A stretch of DNA of 64,000 nt from Paenibacillus phyllosphaerae (GCF_014192105.1 NZ_JACHXK010000016.1:62001-126000); one strand, 5' to 3'. Positions 19,139 through 28,274 are shown, counted from the first letter of the stretch. A program made the numbers and translations. Notes: a model not told the origin generated them from the sequence alone.

Positions 19139-19591
19139 ATGGAAAACGTACGAAATTTGTTTCAGCTGCTTTCGAGAAACTTTGGATTATTGAATGAGCA
19201 GTGCTGCGATAACTGCTGTGGTCAAGAGATTTCTCCCGTCCAAAGTCATATCTTGTATGAGATCAACCGGCAGCACCAACCCTCGATGCAGGAAATCGCA
19301 GGCGCTTTAGGAATGGACATCACAACCTTTAGCAGACAGGTCAAAACCTTGGTGGATAAGGGATTTGTCAAGAAAACTCCCCATCCAGCCGACAATCGCA
19401 TAAATATCTTGTCCTTAACTCCTGAAGGGCTTGGGATCGAGAATAACATTAATCTTACTGTAAATACTCAGCTTCATAGCGTTCTCTCCACCATGACAGA
19501 ATTCGAAAGAGAGACAGTTATACGGTCCATCAAACTCTTTAATGACGCTATGCAGAAATCAACGTCTTCTTGCTGTACACCTCCAAAGTAA
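19139..19591 (+). CDS. MarR-family regulator with cysteine clusters
   Basis: 150 residues. AGGAGG at 19125-19130 fits the ATG at 19139 (MENVRNLFQLL), not the ATG at 19133. The winged helix is clear (MQEIAGALGMDITTFSRQV as recognition region, then HPADNRINILSLTPEG as the wing). Unusual are CCDNCCG near residue 20 and a SSCC tail, giving several candidate thiol ligands. In an arsenic cluster this suggests a trivalent-arsenic or other thiophilic sensor on a MarR scaffold rather than the ArsR scaffold. That role is inferred. Confidence 0.82.
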   Translation: MENVRNLFQLLSRNFGLLNEQCCDNCCGQEISPVQSHILYEINRQHQPSMQEIAGALGMDITTFSRQVKTLVDKGFVKKTPHPADNRINILSLTPEGLGIENNINLTVNTQLHSVLSTMTEFERETVIRSIKLFNDAMQKSTSSCCTPPK

Positions 19592-19664
19592 GGGAGGTTT
19601 TCTTTTCGACTTATAATTGCGAATTACAAATATTAAGCCTGTTTTAATTAAGGAGGATGAAGAA

Positions 19665-21077
19665 ATGTTGAACCAATTACCAACAGCAATCATTGGCGGC
19701 GGTCCAGTGGCATTAGCAGCAGCAGCCCAGCTTGTAAAAAGAAATATGCCCTTTGTGCTGTTTGAAAGAGGAGCCTCTGTTGGAGCGTCTGTGCTCAGTT
19801 GGCAGCATGTAAGAATGTTTTCTCCCTGGGAATTCAATATCGATTCTGCTGCAAAGGAACTTTTATTGGAAACAGGATGGAACATGCCGCCGGAAGAGCT
19901 AATGCCCACTGGTGAGGAACTAGTTAATCAATACTTGGAGCCGCTATCCCAATTGGAACAAATCAAGCCCTTCATCAATCTCGACTCGACCGTGAAAGCT
20001 ATTCACCGTAAAGGCTTCGATAAGATGAAGACTGCTGGTCGCGAACAGGCCCCTTTCATTGTTAAATATGAGAAGCAAGGTCAATCCCTTCGTTTAGAAG
20101 CTTCGGCGGTAATTGATGCAACAGGAACTTGGCTTACTCCAAATCCAATTAACGCAAGCGGTATTGCGGCTGACGGTGAAAAGGAAAACAGGCTTCACAT
20201 CACCTATGGTATTCCGGACATTTTAGGCTCGAGCAAAGAACGATATGCCGGTAAAAATATTGTGGTTGTAGGTAGTGGGCACTCCGCTATTCAGTCGCTT
20301 ACGCTCCTTCACGAACTGAAACTGGAAGTTCCAGAAACCACGATCCATTGGGTACTAAGAAAGCAGTCCGTCGCGGAGGCCTTCGGCGGTGGAGAAAACG
20401 ATGGTTTACCTGCACGGGGCGAGCTTGGAACACGTGCAAACCAATATGTACGGAACGGGAATGTTCTGGTGCACACACCATTCCTCATTGATCAGATTAG
20501 GAAAAGTGAAGAGACATCCACGCTCTCACTTCAGGGATCGATGTTAGATCGAGAATATTCGATTGATAAACTTGATGAGATTATCGTGGCAACAGGGGCT
20601 AGACCGGATTTTTCCTTTCTCCGAGAACTGCGCTACGCTGCGGACTCAGCTATCGAATCCGTACCACTATTGGCTGACTTAATAGACCCCAATATCCATA
20701 GCTGCGGCACTGTTCGTCCACACGGTGAAGCTGAGCTTCGCCAACCTGAGAAGAATTTCTATATTGTGGGTTCTAAGAGCTACGGCCGCGCACCAACATT
20801 CTTACTTGCTACAGGTTATGAACAGGTTCGCAGTGTTGTGGCTGCTTTAGCGGGGGATTTTGATGCCGCTCGTGAGGTAAAACTCCACCTCCCTGAAACT
20901 GGTGTTTGCTCAGTTCCGAAGTCCTTACTAGCCGTTACTGAAAACGATAACTGTTGCGGCCCAAAACCAAAGAAACTTTCAATCAAGCCCTTGATTGTAG
21001 CTTCCCCAAGTAGTTGCTGTGGGACTACGAATCAAGAAATTAATACACCTTCCTGTGGCCCATCTACTTGCTCTTAA
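19665..21077 (+). CDS. FAD/NAD(P)-binding flavoprotein with Cys-rich tail, ars-associated
   Basis: About 470 residues. Two dinucleotide-binding motifs are present (AIIGGGPVALAAAA at the N-terminus, VVVGSGHSAIQS at about 200), and ATGARPDFSFL closes the fold. The C-terminal 45 residues hold several cysteines (DNCCGPKPKK, SSCCG, SCGPSTCS), a likely metalloid-binding tail. AAGGAGGATGA precedes the ATG at 19665. It follows the MarR gene in the same direction and shares the operator-like sequence. It resembles flavoproteins (ArsO-like) annotated near ars genes. The reaction is not known. Confidence 0.8.
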   Translation: MLNQLPTAIIGGGPVALAAAAQLVKRNMPFVLFERGASVGASVLSWQHVRMFSPWEFNIDSAAKELLLETGWNMPPEELMPTGEELVNQYLEPLSQLEQIKPFINLDSTVKAIHRKGFDKMKTAGREQAPFIVKYEKQGQSLRLEASAVIDATGTWLTPNPINASGIAADGEKENRLHITYGIPDILGSSKERYAGKNIVVVGSGHSAIQSLTLLHELKLEVPETTIHWVLRKQSVAEAFGGGENDGLPARGELGTRANQYVRNGNVLVHTPFLIDQIRKSEETSTLSLQGSMLDREYSIDKLDEIIVATGARPDFSFLRELRYAADSAIESVPLLADLIDPNIHSCGTVRPHGEAELRQPEKNFYIVGSKSYGRAPTFLLATGYEQVRSVVAALAGDFDAAREVKLHLPETGVCSVPKSLLAVTENDNCCGPKPKKLSIKPLIVASPSSCCGTTNQEINTPSCGPSTCS

Positions 21078-21135
21078 GAGTGACAGGACAAGAAAGAGAA
21101 AGCATGATACCCGGCCAGTTCGTTGCTGCTAACTA

Positions 21136-21171
21136 CAAAGCGGAGAGCCCAATTGGAGCTCTCCGCTTTGT
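21136..21171. terminator. Bidirectional terminator between convergent ars genes
   Basis: CAAAGCGGAGAGC (21136-21148) pairs with GCTCTCCGCTTTG (21158-21170) in a perfect 13-bp stem whose loop is itself self-complementary (CCAATTGG). It sits between the plus-strand flavoprotein and the minus-strand phosphatase genes. Confidence 0.85.
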
Positions 21172-21177
21172 TTAACT

Positions 21178-21609
21178 TTACTTATACAGCTTTCCCAACG
21201 CCTCACGTTGTGGAGGCTTGATATTAACTTTTGGTCGGATAGACTTTGCTAGGGCTTCAGCCTCATCAATGGATTGGCTGTTTCCCAACTCAATCAGCGT
21301 TCCTGCCGCAACAGCACCGGTTCTGCCGCTGCCGCCGCCACAATGGAATCCCACTTTCTTACCACTCTTGTATGCCTCTACAACGTGTTCTATGGCTTGT
21401 TTAAACAATTGATCTTGCGGACCATCTGCATTGTCCCCGAGCGGCACCTGAATCCACTTTAAGTTCTCGTTTGGATATGCGCATTCGGTTGCTTCTCCTC
21501 GTAAATCTACAACGACTTCAATACCCTCATTTTTAAACATATCCTCGACATCAGCAGCCCCTCCGAAAAAGATTTTATCTTCAACGAGGCTTTGATAATT
21601 CTTTTGCAT
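21178..21609 (-). CDS. Protein-tyrosine/dual-specificity phosphatase-like protein
   Basis: 143 residues starting at 21609 (MQKNYQSLVEDKIFFGGAAD) with AAGGGGAACG upstream. The CX5R phosphatase loop is HCGGGSGRTG, and an upstream VVDLRGEATECAYP block resembles DSP-type folds. It is the last gene on the minus strand of the arsR-arsB-arsC series, about 120 bp after arsC. Its role in arsenic handling is unclear. It could hydrolyse a phosphoester or be an arsenate-reductase-like side enzyme. Confidence 0.75.
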   Translation of the reverse strand: MQKNYQSLVEDKIFFGGAADVEDMFKNEGIEVVVDLRGEATECAYPNENLKWIQVPLGDNADGPQDQLFKQAIEHVVEAYKSGKKVGFHCGGGSGRTGAVAAGTLIELGNSQSIDEAEALAKSIRPKVNIKPPQREALGKLYK

Positions 21610-21731
21610 GTTATCGTTCCCCTTATATTCGTTTGAATAAATAAACCCACACCTTGTCCTGTACGGCATAGCAGCAAGTGGTGTTCAAGATCGGAGCACA
21701 TCTGAAAAGATTGTGCGCCCCATTATGATTA

Positions 21732-22157
21732 TTATTTACCAGTCTCAACGAAAGCACTGATACGACGTTTAATCGAATCTCGCACTTCACGGAACTTAGC
21801 TGTGATCTCTTCCTCAGTTCCCGTTGCCTTTGCAGGATCATCAAAGCCCCAATGCCATTTCACTACGTTTTTATTCGAGATAACCGGGCAGTGCTCGTCA
21901 GCGTGACCGCAAAGTGTAATAACGTAATCGGCACGATTGAGAATCTCAGGGTCAATTACGTCGGAAGTATGGCTTGTAATATCGATGCCAGCTTCCTTCA
22001 TCGTTGCAACAGCACGAGGGTTCAAACCATGCGCTTCGAGACCCGCGCTCTTTACTTCGTATTTATCTCCACCGAGCTCTTTCAGGAAGCCATCAGCGAT
22101 TTGACTGCGGCAAGAATTTCCCGTGCACAAAAAATAAACGAGTGGTTTCTTCTCCAT
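21732..22157 (-). CDS. arsC: Arsenate reductase, thioredoxin-coupled type
   Basis: 141 residues. Active-site loop CTGNSCRS (first catalytic Cys at about residue 11) and the resolving pair in [11 protein letters not shown], the low-molecular-weight phosphatase fold of Bacillus/Staphylococcus ArsC. It reduces arsenate to arsenite in the cytoplasm using thioredoxin. The start at 22157 ([11 protein letters not shown]) has GGAGAA upstream. It follows arsB in the same operon. Confidence 0.95.
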   Translation of the reverse strand: MEKKPLVYFLCTGNSCRSQIADGFLKELGGDKYEVKSAGLEAHGLNPRAVATMKEAGIDITSHTSDVIDPEILNRADYVITLCGHADEHCPVISNKNVVKWHWGFDDPAKATGTEEEITAKFREVRDSIKRRISAFVETGK

Positions 22158-22185
22158 AAATAAGTTCTCCTTATATTTGAAATGG

Positions 22186-23595
22186 TTAATTAACGGCATT
22201 GCTTTTACTGTTCTTACCGGATTGAAGCTTATTGAAGATAAACAAAGTAAGACCCGCTATAACTGCAATCGCTGCGATGATGATCCAGATGTTCATCGTA
22301 ACGGAATCGATCACCAACAACCATAAATACAAACCAATAAGGGTGATGAGAAGCGTCGGAACGGTCAACATGATGCCAACCTTAAAGTAATAACCCCAGC
22401 CGATTTTCACGCCCTTTTGAGCAAGAACATGGAGCCATAGCAGTGTTGCAAGTGACCCGATCGGTGTGATTTTTGGTCCTAGATCAGAACCAATGACATT
22501 GGCATAAATTAATGATTCTCTAACGATGCCTTCTGTCTGTGTTCCTTTTATCGCTAGCGCATCGATCATAACTGTAGGCATGTTATTCATGATGGAGGAC
22601 AGAATGGCCGCGATAAAACCAGCACCGACCGTGGAGACGAATAAGCCTTGCTCACTAACCCACTGGAATACTTTCCCCAATTCGTCTGTTAAACCAACAT
22701 TACGCAGTCCGTATACAACCACGTACATGCCGATGGAGAATACAACAACAGCCCAAGGCGCGCCCTTTGCCAACTTCCATGTGTGAATCACATGACTCTG
22801 TCTTGCAAAGAACAAGAACACAATTGCCGCTATACCTGCGATAATGGAAACCGGCACATGGATGAATTCACTCAACATGTACGCGACCAAAAGCACTCCA
22901 AGTACAATCCATGAAAGTCGGAACAACCGCATGTCTCTAATTGCATCTTTCGGCTTCTTCAGCTGTTTCAGGTCATAGTCCGTTGGAATGTTTTTACGGA
23001 AGTAAAAGAACAGAACGAACAAGCTCGCCACAACTGAGAAAAGAGTAGGGACGATCATGCGACTGGCATAATCAACAAAAGTAATCCCGAAGAAATCAGA
23101 CGATACGATGTTGACTAGGTTACTAACCACTAATGGCAACGATGCTGTATCCGAGATAAAACCGCTGGCCATGATAAACGGTAAAATCATTCGGTCATCA
23201 AACTTCAGGGCTCTAACCATTGCGAGCACGATCGGAGTCAAAATTAGTGCTGCTCCGTCATTCGCAAAAAACGCCGCCACAGCTGCGCCAAGCAAGATCA
23301 CGTACACGTACATTCGCCTTCCGTTTCCTCCGGCAAACCGGGCCATATGTAAAGCAGCCCATTCAAAGAATCCAATTTCATCGAGAATTAAAGAGATCAG
23401 GATAACGGCCACGAACGCAAGCGTTGCGTTCCATACAATTTGCGTAACGTCCCATACGTCGGTGAAATTTACGACACCGAATAGCAAGGCAATAATGGCA
23501 CCGCCAGCAGCAGACCATCCGATGTTAAGCCCTTTTGGCTGCCAAATGACAAATACCAACGTCACTAGGAAAATAACTGATGCAATAGCTAACAT
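22186..23595 (-). CDS. arsB: Arsenite efflux permease
   Basis: 469 residues with about twelve membrane segments, the ArsB/NhaD superfamily. Conserved stretches include [36 protein letters not shown] and [14 protein letters not shown] (helix-break substrate motifs). It pumps arsenite or antimonite out, alone or with an ArsA ATPase. No arsA is visible here. It starts about a dozen bases after the arsR stop, preceded by GGGAGGTACC, so both are co-transcribed. Confidence 0.95.
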   Translation of the reverse strand: MLAIASVIFLVTLVFVIWQPKGLNIGWSAAGGAIIALLFGVVNFTDVWDVTQIVWNATLAFVAVILISLILDEIGFFEWAALHMARFAGGNGRRMYVYVILLGAAVAAFFANDGAALILTPIVLAMVRALKFDDRMILPFIMASGFISDTASLPLVVSNLVNIVSSDFFGITFVDYASRMIVPTLFSVVASLFVLFFYFRKNIPTDYDLKQLKKPKDAIRDMRLFRLSWIVLGVLLVAYMLSEFIHVPVSIIAGIAAIVFLFFARQSHVIHTWKLAKGAPWAVVVFSIGMYVVVYGLRNVGLTDELGKVFQWVSEQGLFVSTVGAGFIAAILSSIMNNMPTVMIDALAIKGTQTEGIVRESLIYANVIGSDLGPKITPIGSLATLLWLHVLAQKGVKIGWGYYFKVGIMLTVPTLLITLIGLYLWLLVIDSVTMNIWIIIAAIAVIAGLTLFIFNKLQSGKNSKSNAVN

Positions 23596-23607
23596 GGTAC
23601 CTCCCGA

Positions 23608-23922
23608 TCAGTCACATTTAATACCTTCCCGTGCAGAAATCTCTTCTTTCATGGAAGGGAGTTGCTGCATGATGCTGTACAAATGAGGTTTATCTTCGAT
23701 ATTCAAGGAATAATAAATCCATTGGCTTCGCCTGGTTTCATTGACAAGTCCGCCAAGTTTTAACTTTCTTAAGTGTTGGCTTATATTGGGTTGTGTGGTT
23801 TGCAAAATATCGACAATGTCACAAACGCACATTTCCTTCTCTTTCAGCAAGGCCATTATGGTTAACCGCGTCTTATCCGAGAGGAGTTTCATACACTCAG
23901 ACAATTCATCAATTGTATTCAT
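23608..23922 (-). CDS. arsR: ArsR/SmtB-family arsenic repressor
   Basis: 104 residues from the ATG at 23922 (MNTIDELSECMKLLSD), with AAAGGGG upstream favouring it over an in-frame Met eight codons earlier. The metal-binding helix reads EMCVCDIV and the winged-helix TTQPNISQHLRKLKLGGLV. It represses the arsR-arsB-arsC-phosphatase operon until arsenite binds the paired cysteines. Confidence 0.94.
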   Translation of the reverse strand: MNTIDELSECMKLLSDKTRLTIMALLKEKEMCVCDIVDILQTTQPNISQHLRKLKLGGLVNETRRSQWIYYSLNIEDKPHLYSIMQQLPSMKEEISAREGIKCD

Positions 23923-23966
23923 CACGAATTCCCCTTTCTTCTTCAAGTATCGGTTTGGATAGTTGT

Positions 23967-23998
23967 ATTATATACGCAGGTTCTTATATAAGTAAACA
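23967..23998 (-). promoter_or_regulatory. ars promoter with palindromic ArsR site candidate
   Basis: On the minus strand a perfect TATAAT (23967-23972) lies about 45 bp upstream of arsR, with TTTACT 18 bp further upstream. The perfect palindrome CTTATATAAG (23983-23992) sits between the two, a fitting position for repression by ArsR. Confidence 0.65.
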
Positions 23999-24040
23999 TT
24001 AATATAAACATTCAGTTATATATGATGGGAATTATAGATT

Positions 24041-24101
24041 TAGCTTAACAGGAGACGCTAGTTCAACAAAACGGCGGTAGATGAAGAACATAAATGGCCG
24101 T
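24041..24101 (+). repeat. Copy of the array repeat (left half plus hairpin) at the ars island end
   Basis: AGCTTAACAGGAGAC followed by GCTAGTTCAAC matches the left half of the repeat family seen at 47765-57708 (AGCTAACGGGAAAC, TTTAGTTCAAC). It is followed by a hairpin with ACGGC (24071-24075) and GCCGT (24097-24101). The right half is not evident. Confidence 0.6.
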
Positions 24102-24161
24102 CTCGAAGGCATGTGATTCGGGTGCTCAGAGAGCGGGCCTTTAAACCTCGGCGAGAAAATC

Positions 24162-24189
24162 TACAAGAAATCTTGCATTATTGCGATAG
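24162..24189 (+). repeat. 28-bp direct repeat, right copy
   Basis: Identical to 16586-16613 except for one C/T difference. It joins directly to the interior of a truncated GH51 gene. Confidence 0.8.
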
Positions 24190-24198
24190 TCATGCGAA

Positions 24199-24825
24199 AT
24201 GAAAATGCAACTTGGTCGCAAAGCGGTCGTGGGCGACACGAACTGGACGAACTACTCGTTCCGCGCGAAAGCGACGAAGAAGAAGGGCATCCGAGGATTC
24301 ATTCTGTACTTCGGCCATCTGGATGAAGCGAATTGCACGATGTGGGAGGTCGGGAGCTTCACTAATACGGAATCGATGATTCATGCCATGTCCAGCGGGA
24401 CGAGATCGTGCCTGACGCAAAACCTGCTGTCGATTGAGCTTGACGTGGAAGACGAGCTGGAAGTGCGGGTGGAAGGCCGGAAGATCCGTACTTTCCTCGA
24501 TGGCGAGTTGGTTAGCGAGACGGAGCATCTCGTGCCTGTCATTGAGCCGCTGTACTACTCGGCGAGCGTGGAAGAGGCAAGCGGTGACGTAATCGTTAAA
24601 GTCGTAAACGCCTAGGATGTAGTCGTTCCGGCTCAGCTTCAGCTTGCCGACATGGTTACGGACAAACTCGCGGTCGATATTTATGAGTTGTCGGGTCATA
24701 CGCTGGATGAAGTGACTAGCTTCGAAGCTCCGGAGAAAATTATACCGCAGCTAAGGAGCATGCAGACAACCACGGATCATATCAACTATGAATTCCCGAA
24801 ACATTCCGCACGGTGTTCCGGATGA
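24199..24825 (+). pseudogene. C-terminal remnant of a GH51-type alpha-L-arabinofuranosidase
   Basis: The reading frame from 24199 gives 138 residues (GRKAVVGDTNWTNYSFRAKA, GFILYFGHLDEANC, VVNA) resembling the C-terminal beta-sandwich/LamG-like region of GH51 arabinofuranosidases. A TAG at 24613 interrupts it, but the same frame continues with a GH51-like C-terminus (DEVTSFEAPEKIIPQL, then NYEFPKHS) to the TGA at 24823. The N-terminal catalytic domain is absent and the fragment abuts the direct repeat. It is a doubly broken gene. Confidence 0.75.
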
Positions 24826-24836
24826 GAAAAGGATAA

Positions 24837-24872
24837 AAAAACCGATGTCCGTCATCTGACGGTCATCGGTTT
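24837..24872 (-). terminator. Terminator of the first GH127 gene
   Basis: AAACCGATG and CCGTCA pair with TGACGG and CATCGGTTT (24839-24872) with one internal mismatch and a two-base loop. On the minus strand a run of T follows. Confidence 0.85.
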
Positions 24873-24882
24873 ACGAATTCCC

Positions 24883-27267
24883 TTAATTACTGCTCGCGTC
24901 GTTGCTCCACTGCTCCGACTTCAGCCGATCAATCACCCGAATGCCGAACACGCCGCCGGCAACTCCGCCATCCGTCGAAGCGAACTTCACTTCCACCTGT
25001 TCGACGCCGCTAAAGAGCTCTTCCGGGATATCGTACTGCACGTCGAACAGCTGCTCCGGATGCTGAGCTTCCAGCTTCTGGCGAGCGATGACGTGTTCAT
25101 TGATCAGAATATCGAATTCCCGTTGTTGAAGTCCCCGATCATGATGGATTGGGCCGTCACTGCCGTAGTAAGTCACTTGAAGGGCCATCGGCCGGCCAGG
25201 CACGACCTTCATGCGGTAACTGAAGTAACCGCCGCTCTCCGCGATGCGATAACCTTGCTGCGCATGAGCGGAGTAGCCCGATTTCGACTCCTGTGACGCA
25301 ATGCCATGCTCGACTTCCGACTGCTGCTCATGGGGACTCACGGCATCGACCGTTATCGCATGGAGCCGCTGCCGCTCCGCTTTCTCGTGATCCACATAGC
25401 TCCCGTATTGTTCTTTGTTCATGAGCGTCCAATAGATGGTGTAGCGCTGATGATGAAGCTCGTAGAACGGGATCAGCGTAATACGCTGGCTGCCCGGTTC
25501 GCCGATGGCGTCCGTTACGAAGGTCAGCGGTTTTCCCTCTACCGGCATAATCCACTTCTTCACATCGTCCTCGTCCGTGACCAGAATCGGGACGTCAATG
25601 AGCGGATGCTGGTGCAGCTTAAGATGATTGTCGACGATATCGCACGCCGGGAAATGATCTCGGCCCAATGCGCCGGCAAGCACGACCGGTCCGTACATGA
25701 AGCCCACCTTCTTCGCGTCTTCCTTCGAACGGTAGACATGAAGATCCATCGGCAGCGTGACGGCGATGACGTCGCCCGTATTCCAGACCCGATCAATCTC
25801 CAAATACCCTTGCTCCGAGCTGGAGTAAGTCTCGGTATCGCCAACGACGGCCGTAACCGCTCCGGCAGCCCAATACGGGATGCGAATACGAAGTTTCATA
25901 CGTTCGCCGCCGGCTTCCTCTAGCGTAATGCGCGTCTCGTTCGAGCGCGGGAAATCCGTTTCCTGACGCAGCACAAGTTTCCCGTCCTGCAAGACGGCCT
26001 TAGAGCTGATGAACAAGTTGACGTAAACCGCGTCGCGATCGGCGAAGTAGATATCGCGCGTATATAAGGCCGGGTTTTCCATGCCTGTCCCGGTGCAGCA
26101 CCAGAAAGAATGGTCATCGGTTCCGTACACCTTGAAGTGGCCAGGCTCGGTGGAGATGAAATACATTTTCGCGCCGGAGTCTGGATCCTGCGAAGCCAGG
26201 ATATGGTTGTACAGCGCCCGCTCGTAGAAATCCATATATTCGGCATTCGGCGACCATTGGAACAAGAGTCGGGTCAGCTTGAGCATATTGTAGGTGTTGC
26301 ACGTCTCTGCCGTCTCCACGCCCAGTTTCTCCGAATCTTTTTTGCGAAAATGCTCGAAAATGCTGTTGCCGCCAATGATATAGGAACGGCCCCGCGTTAC
26401 CTCTTGCCAGAAGAATTCGGCCATCTTCCGGTACTTCTCTTCCCCGGTGATCGTATAAAGCTTGGCCGCTCCGATCACTTTCGGAATCTGCGTATTTGCA
26501 TGCTTGCCTTCCAGTTCGTCTACGCCGCGGGAGAGCGGCTCCAGAATAGCCTGGTGGCAAAAACGGACCGCTAGCGCCAAATAATCGCGGTTCCCCGTGA
26601 TGAGGTAGAGATCCGCCATCGCTTCGTTCATGCCGCCATGTTCGCAGATCAGCATGCGTTGGAATTGCTCCTCCGTCAGCCGGTCGGTGCCTTGTTTGGC
26701 CCATTCGGCCAGCTTGATGACGACCTCGAGCGCCTTCTGGCTCCCCGTCAGCTTGTAGGCATCAATCAGACCGGCATAAATTTTGTGGATGCTATACCAC
26801 GGTACCCAAGAACCGCCCAAACCGAAGTTATGCACTTCAAAATCGCCATTGCCATCAAAAACGCGATCGAAGCAGTCGCGCGGGAATCCGCTGACATATC
26901 CATCCGGATCATGCGATTGAACGAAGGCCAGCTCGTCGATGGCCTGATTCAGCCGCTGTTGCAGCACGTCGTCCCCCGTGACGGCAACCATTGCGGCGGA
27001 AGCGGACAACCAGTGTCCGATGGAGTGACCCGCGATCGGCGTCGACTCCCAACCGCCATAGCGTTCCTTCTTCGGCTGCAGCTTGGCCGCCTCATAACAC
27101 GGCGCCGCCAGGCGATCCACATCCATACGCAGCAAATAGTCTCTTCCCGTTTCTTGCGAACTCTTGAATAACCCGTCCAACAGGATCGTCTGGCTCGCGG
27201 CTTGCGCAGAAGTTTCCACCATGAATTTCATCGCTCCAATATATGAAATTTGATTGTTCACTTCCAC
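24883..27267 (-). CDS. GH127/GH146-type beta-L-arabinofuranosidase (DUF1680), 794 aa form
   Basis: An alpha/alpha-barrel domain carries the zinc/thiol catalytic set of this clan: ETAETCNTYN (Glu and Cys) and FWCCTGTGMEN (Cys pair, one the nucleophile). Beta-sandwich domains and an extra C-terminal domain (about 640-780) make it longer than the paralogue at 38207. These enzymes release L-arabinofuranose from arabinan or from plant cell-wall glycans. No signal peptide is seen, so it is probably cytoplasmic. The GTG at 27267 gives the longest form with AAGGA upstream. ATGs at 27231 and 27222 are alternatives. The AraC gene at 27354 diverges from it. Confidence 0.88.
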   Translation of the reverse strand: MEVNNQISYIGAMKFMVETSAQAASQTILLDGLFKSSQETGRDYLLRMDVDRLAAPCYEAAKLQPKKERYGGWESTPIAGHSIGHWLSASAAMVAVTGDDVLQQRLNQAIDELAFVQSHDPDGYVSGFPRDCFDRVFDGNGDFEVHNFGLGGSWVPWYSIHKIYAGLIDAYKLTGSQKALEVVIKLAEWAKQGTDRLTEEQFQRMLICEHGGMNEAMADLYLITGNRDYLALAVRFCHQAILEPLSRGVDELEGKHANTQIPKVIGAAKLYTITGEEKYRKMAEFFWQEVTRGRSYIIGGNSIFEHFRKKDSEKLGVETAETCNTYNMLKLTRLLFQWSPNAEYMDFYERALYNHILASQDPDSGAKMYFISTEPGHFKVYGTDDHSFWCCTGTGMENPALYTRDIYFADRDAVYVNLFISSKAVLQDGKLVLRQETDFPRSNETRITLEEAGGERMKLRIRIPYWAAGAVTAVVGDTETYSSSEQGYLEIDRVWNTGDVIAVTLPMDLHVYRSKEDAKKVGFMYGPVVLAGALGRDHFPACDIVDNHLKLHQHPLIDVPILVTDEDDVKKWIMPVEGKPLTFVTDAIGEPGSQRITLIPFYELHHQRYTIYWTLMNKEQYGSYVDHEKAERQRLHAITVDAVSPHEQQSEVEHGIASQESKSGYSAHAQQGYRIAESGGYFSYRMKVVPGRPMALQVTYYGSDGPIHHDRGLQQREFDILINEHVIARQKLEAQHPEQLFDVQYDIPEELFSGVEQVEVKFASTDGGVAGGVFGIRVIDRLKSEQWSNDASSN

Positions 27268-27353
27268 CAGTGTATCCTTGTAAATAATCGGTTTCTACGA
27301 ACGAATCCACCTAATTTCTTATAATATTTCACACAAAAAGAAAGGGAGTTTAA

Positions 27354-28205
27354 ATGAATAAGATTCTGTTCGAGCTCCCGCCGATGCCGTATTACATCAC
27401 GATTGGACAGACGCATTACGAACCGGGACAGCAGCATCCGAATCGACGCAATCTCGGCGTGTTTGATCTCCTGTTTGTCCTTCAAGGGACGCTCTTCATG
27501 GGTGAAGACGAGAAGCAATGGCAAGTCCGCCAAGGCCAGTCGCTGCTGCTCCTTCCCGATCGGTATCATTACACGACGGCCGTTTGCGCGGAAGAGACGA
27601 TCTTTTATTGGATCCATTTTGAGTATCACGGCACATATCGCGAGGTAAGCGATCCCCGTGCTTCTCTCCCGATCCGGCATGCATGGGCGAATCCTTACTA
27701 CCTCAAACTGCCGCAGCATTCGGCGCCGCGGCAGTTCGCCAGCATTGTGCGTCTGCTCGAGCTGATGCACGAGCAGACGACCGCGAATGGCGCAACGGCC
27801 TATTGGAAGGAACAGCAGCGGTTCATGGATTTGATCCAGCTGCTCGAAGAGGAAGAGCAGGACGATTCCGCCGCAAGTTCGGTCGTCAAGCTGGCCGAGC
27901 GGACAGAGGCCTTTCTGCGCCGCCATTATCAGCAGGACTTGACCAATGAGACATTGGCCGAGTCGCTTCATTTTCACTCGAATTACATTGTCCGGTGCAT
28001 GAAGGAAACCTATCAATGCACGCCGATGGAATACCTGCTGCAGTATCGCCTAGAGCAGGCCAAGCTGCTGCTGATCAAGACCGAATGGCCGATCGCCAAA
28101 GTCGGCGAGCAGGTGGGGTTTCATTATGCGCCGTATTTCTCCAGCTGCTTCAAACGTCAGATCGGGATGACCCCGCTATCCTTCCGGAAGCTTTATGCGC
28201 CCTGA
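27354..28205 (+). CDS. AraC family regulator, partner of the first GH127 gene
   Basis: 283 residues. The N-terminal cupin ligand domain has RRNLGVFDLLFVLQGTL and YWIHFEYHG. The AraC helix-turn-helix pair is at about 180-283 (NETLAESLHFHSNYIVRCMK, VGEQVGFHYAPYFSSCFKRQ, GMTPLSFRK). GAAAGGGAG lies just before the ATG. It is divergent from the GH127 gene with an 86-bp gap, so it likely controls that gene. It is clearly paralogous to the regulator at 37224. Confidence 0.9.
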   Translation: MNKILFELPPMPYYITIGQTHYEPGQQHPNRRNLGVFDLLFVLQGTLFMGEDEKQWQVRQGQSLLLLPDRYHYTTAVCAEETIFYWIHFEYHGTYREVSDPRASLPIRHAWANPYYLKLPQHSAPRQFASIVRLLELMHEQTTANGATAYWKEQQRFMDLIQLLEEEEQDDSAASSVVKLAERTEAFLRRHYQQDLTNETLAESLHFHSNYIVRCMKETYQCTPMEYLLQYRLEQAKLLLIKTEWPIAKVGEQVGFHYAPYFSSCFKRQIGMTPLSFRKLYAP

Positions 28206-28230
28206 ACCCTTCCGTAACGATCCAATCAAA

Positions 28231-28274
28231 AAAGAACCCAACCTTGCCATTCTGCAAAGTTGGGTTCTTTCGGT
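28231..28274 (+). terminator. Terminator after AraC gene
   Basis: AAAGAACCCAAC (28231-28242) pairs with GTTGGGTTCTTT (28259-28270), with an inner TTGC/GCAA extension. A-rich before and T-rich after. Confidence 0.85.
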
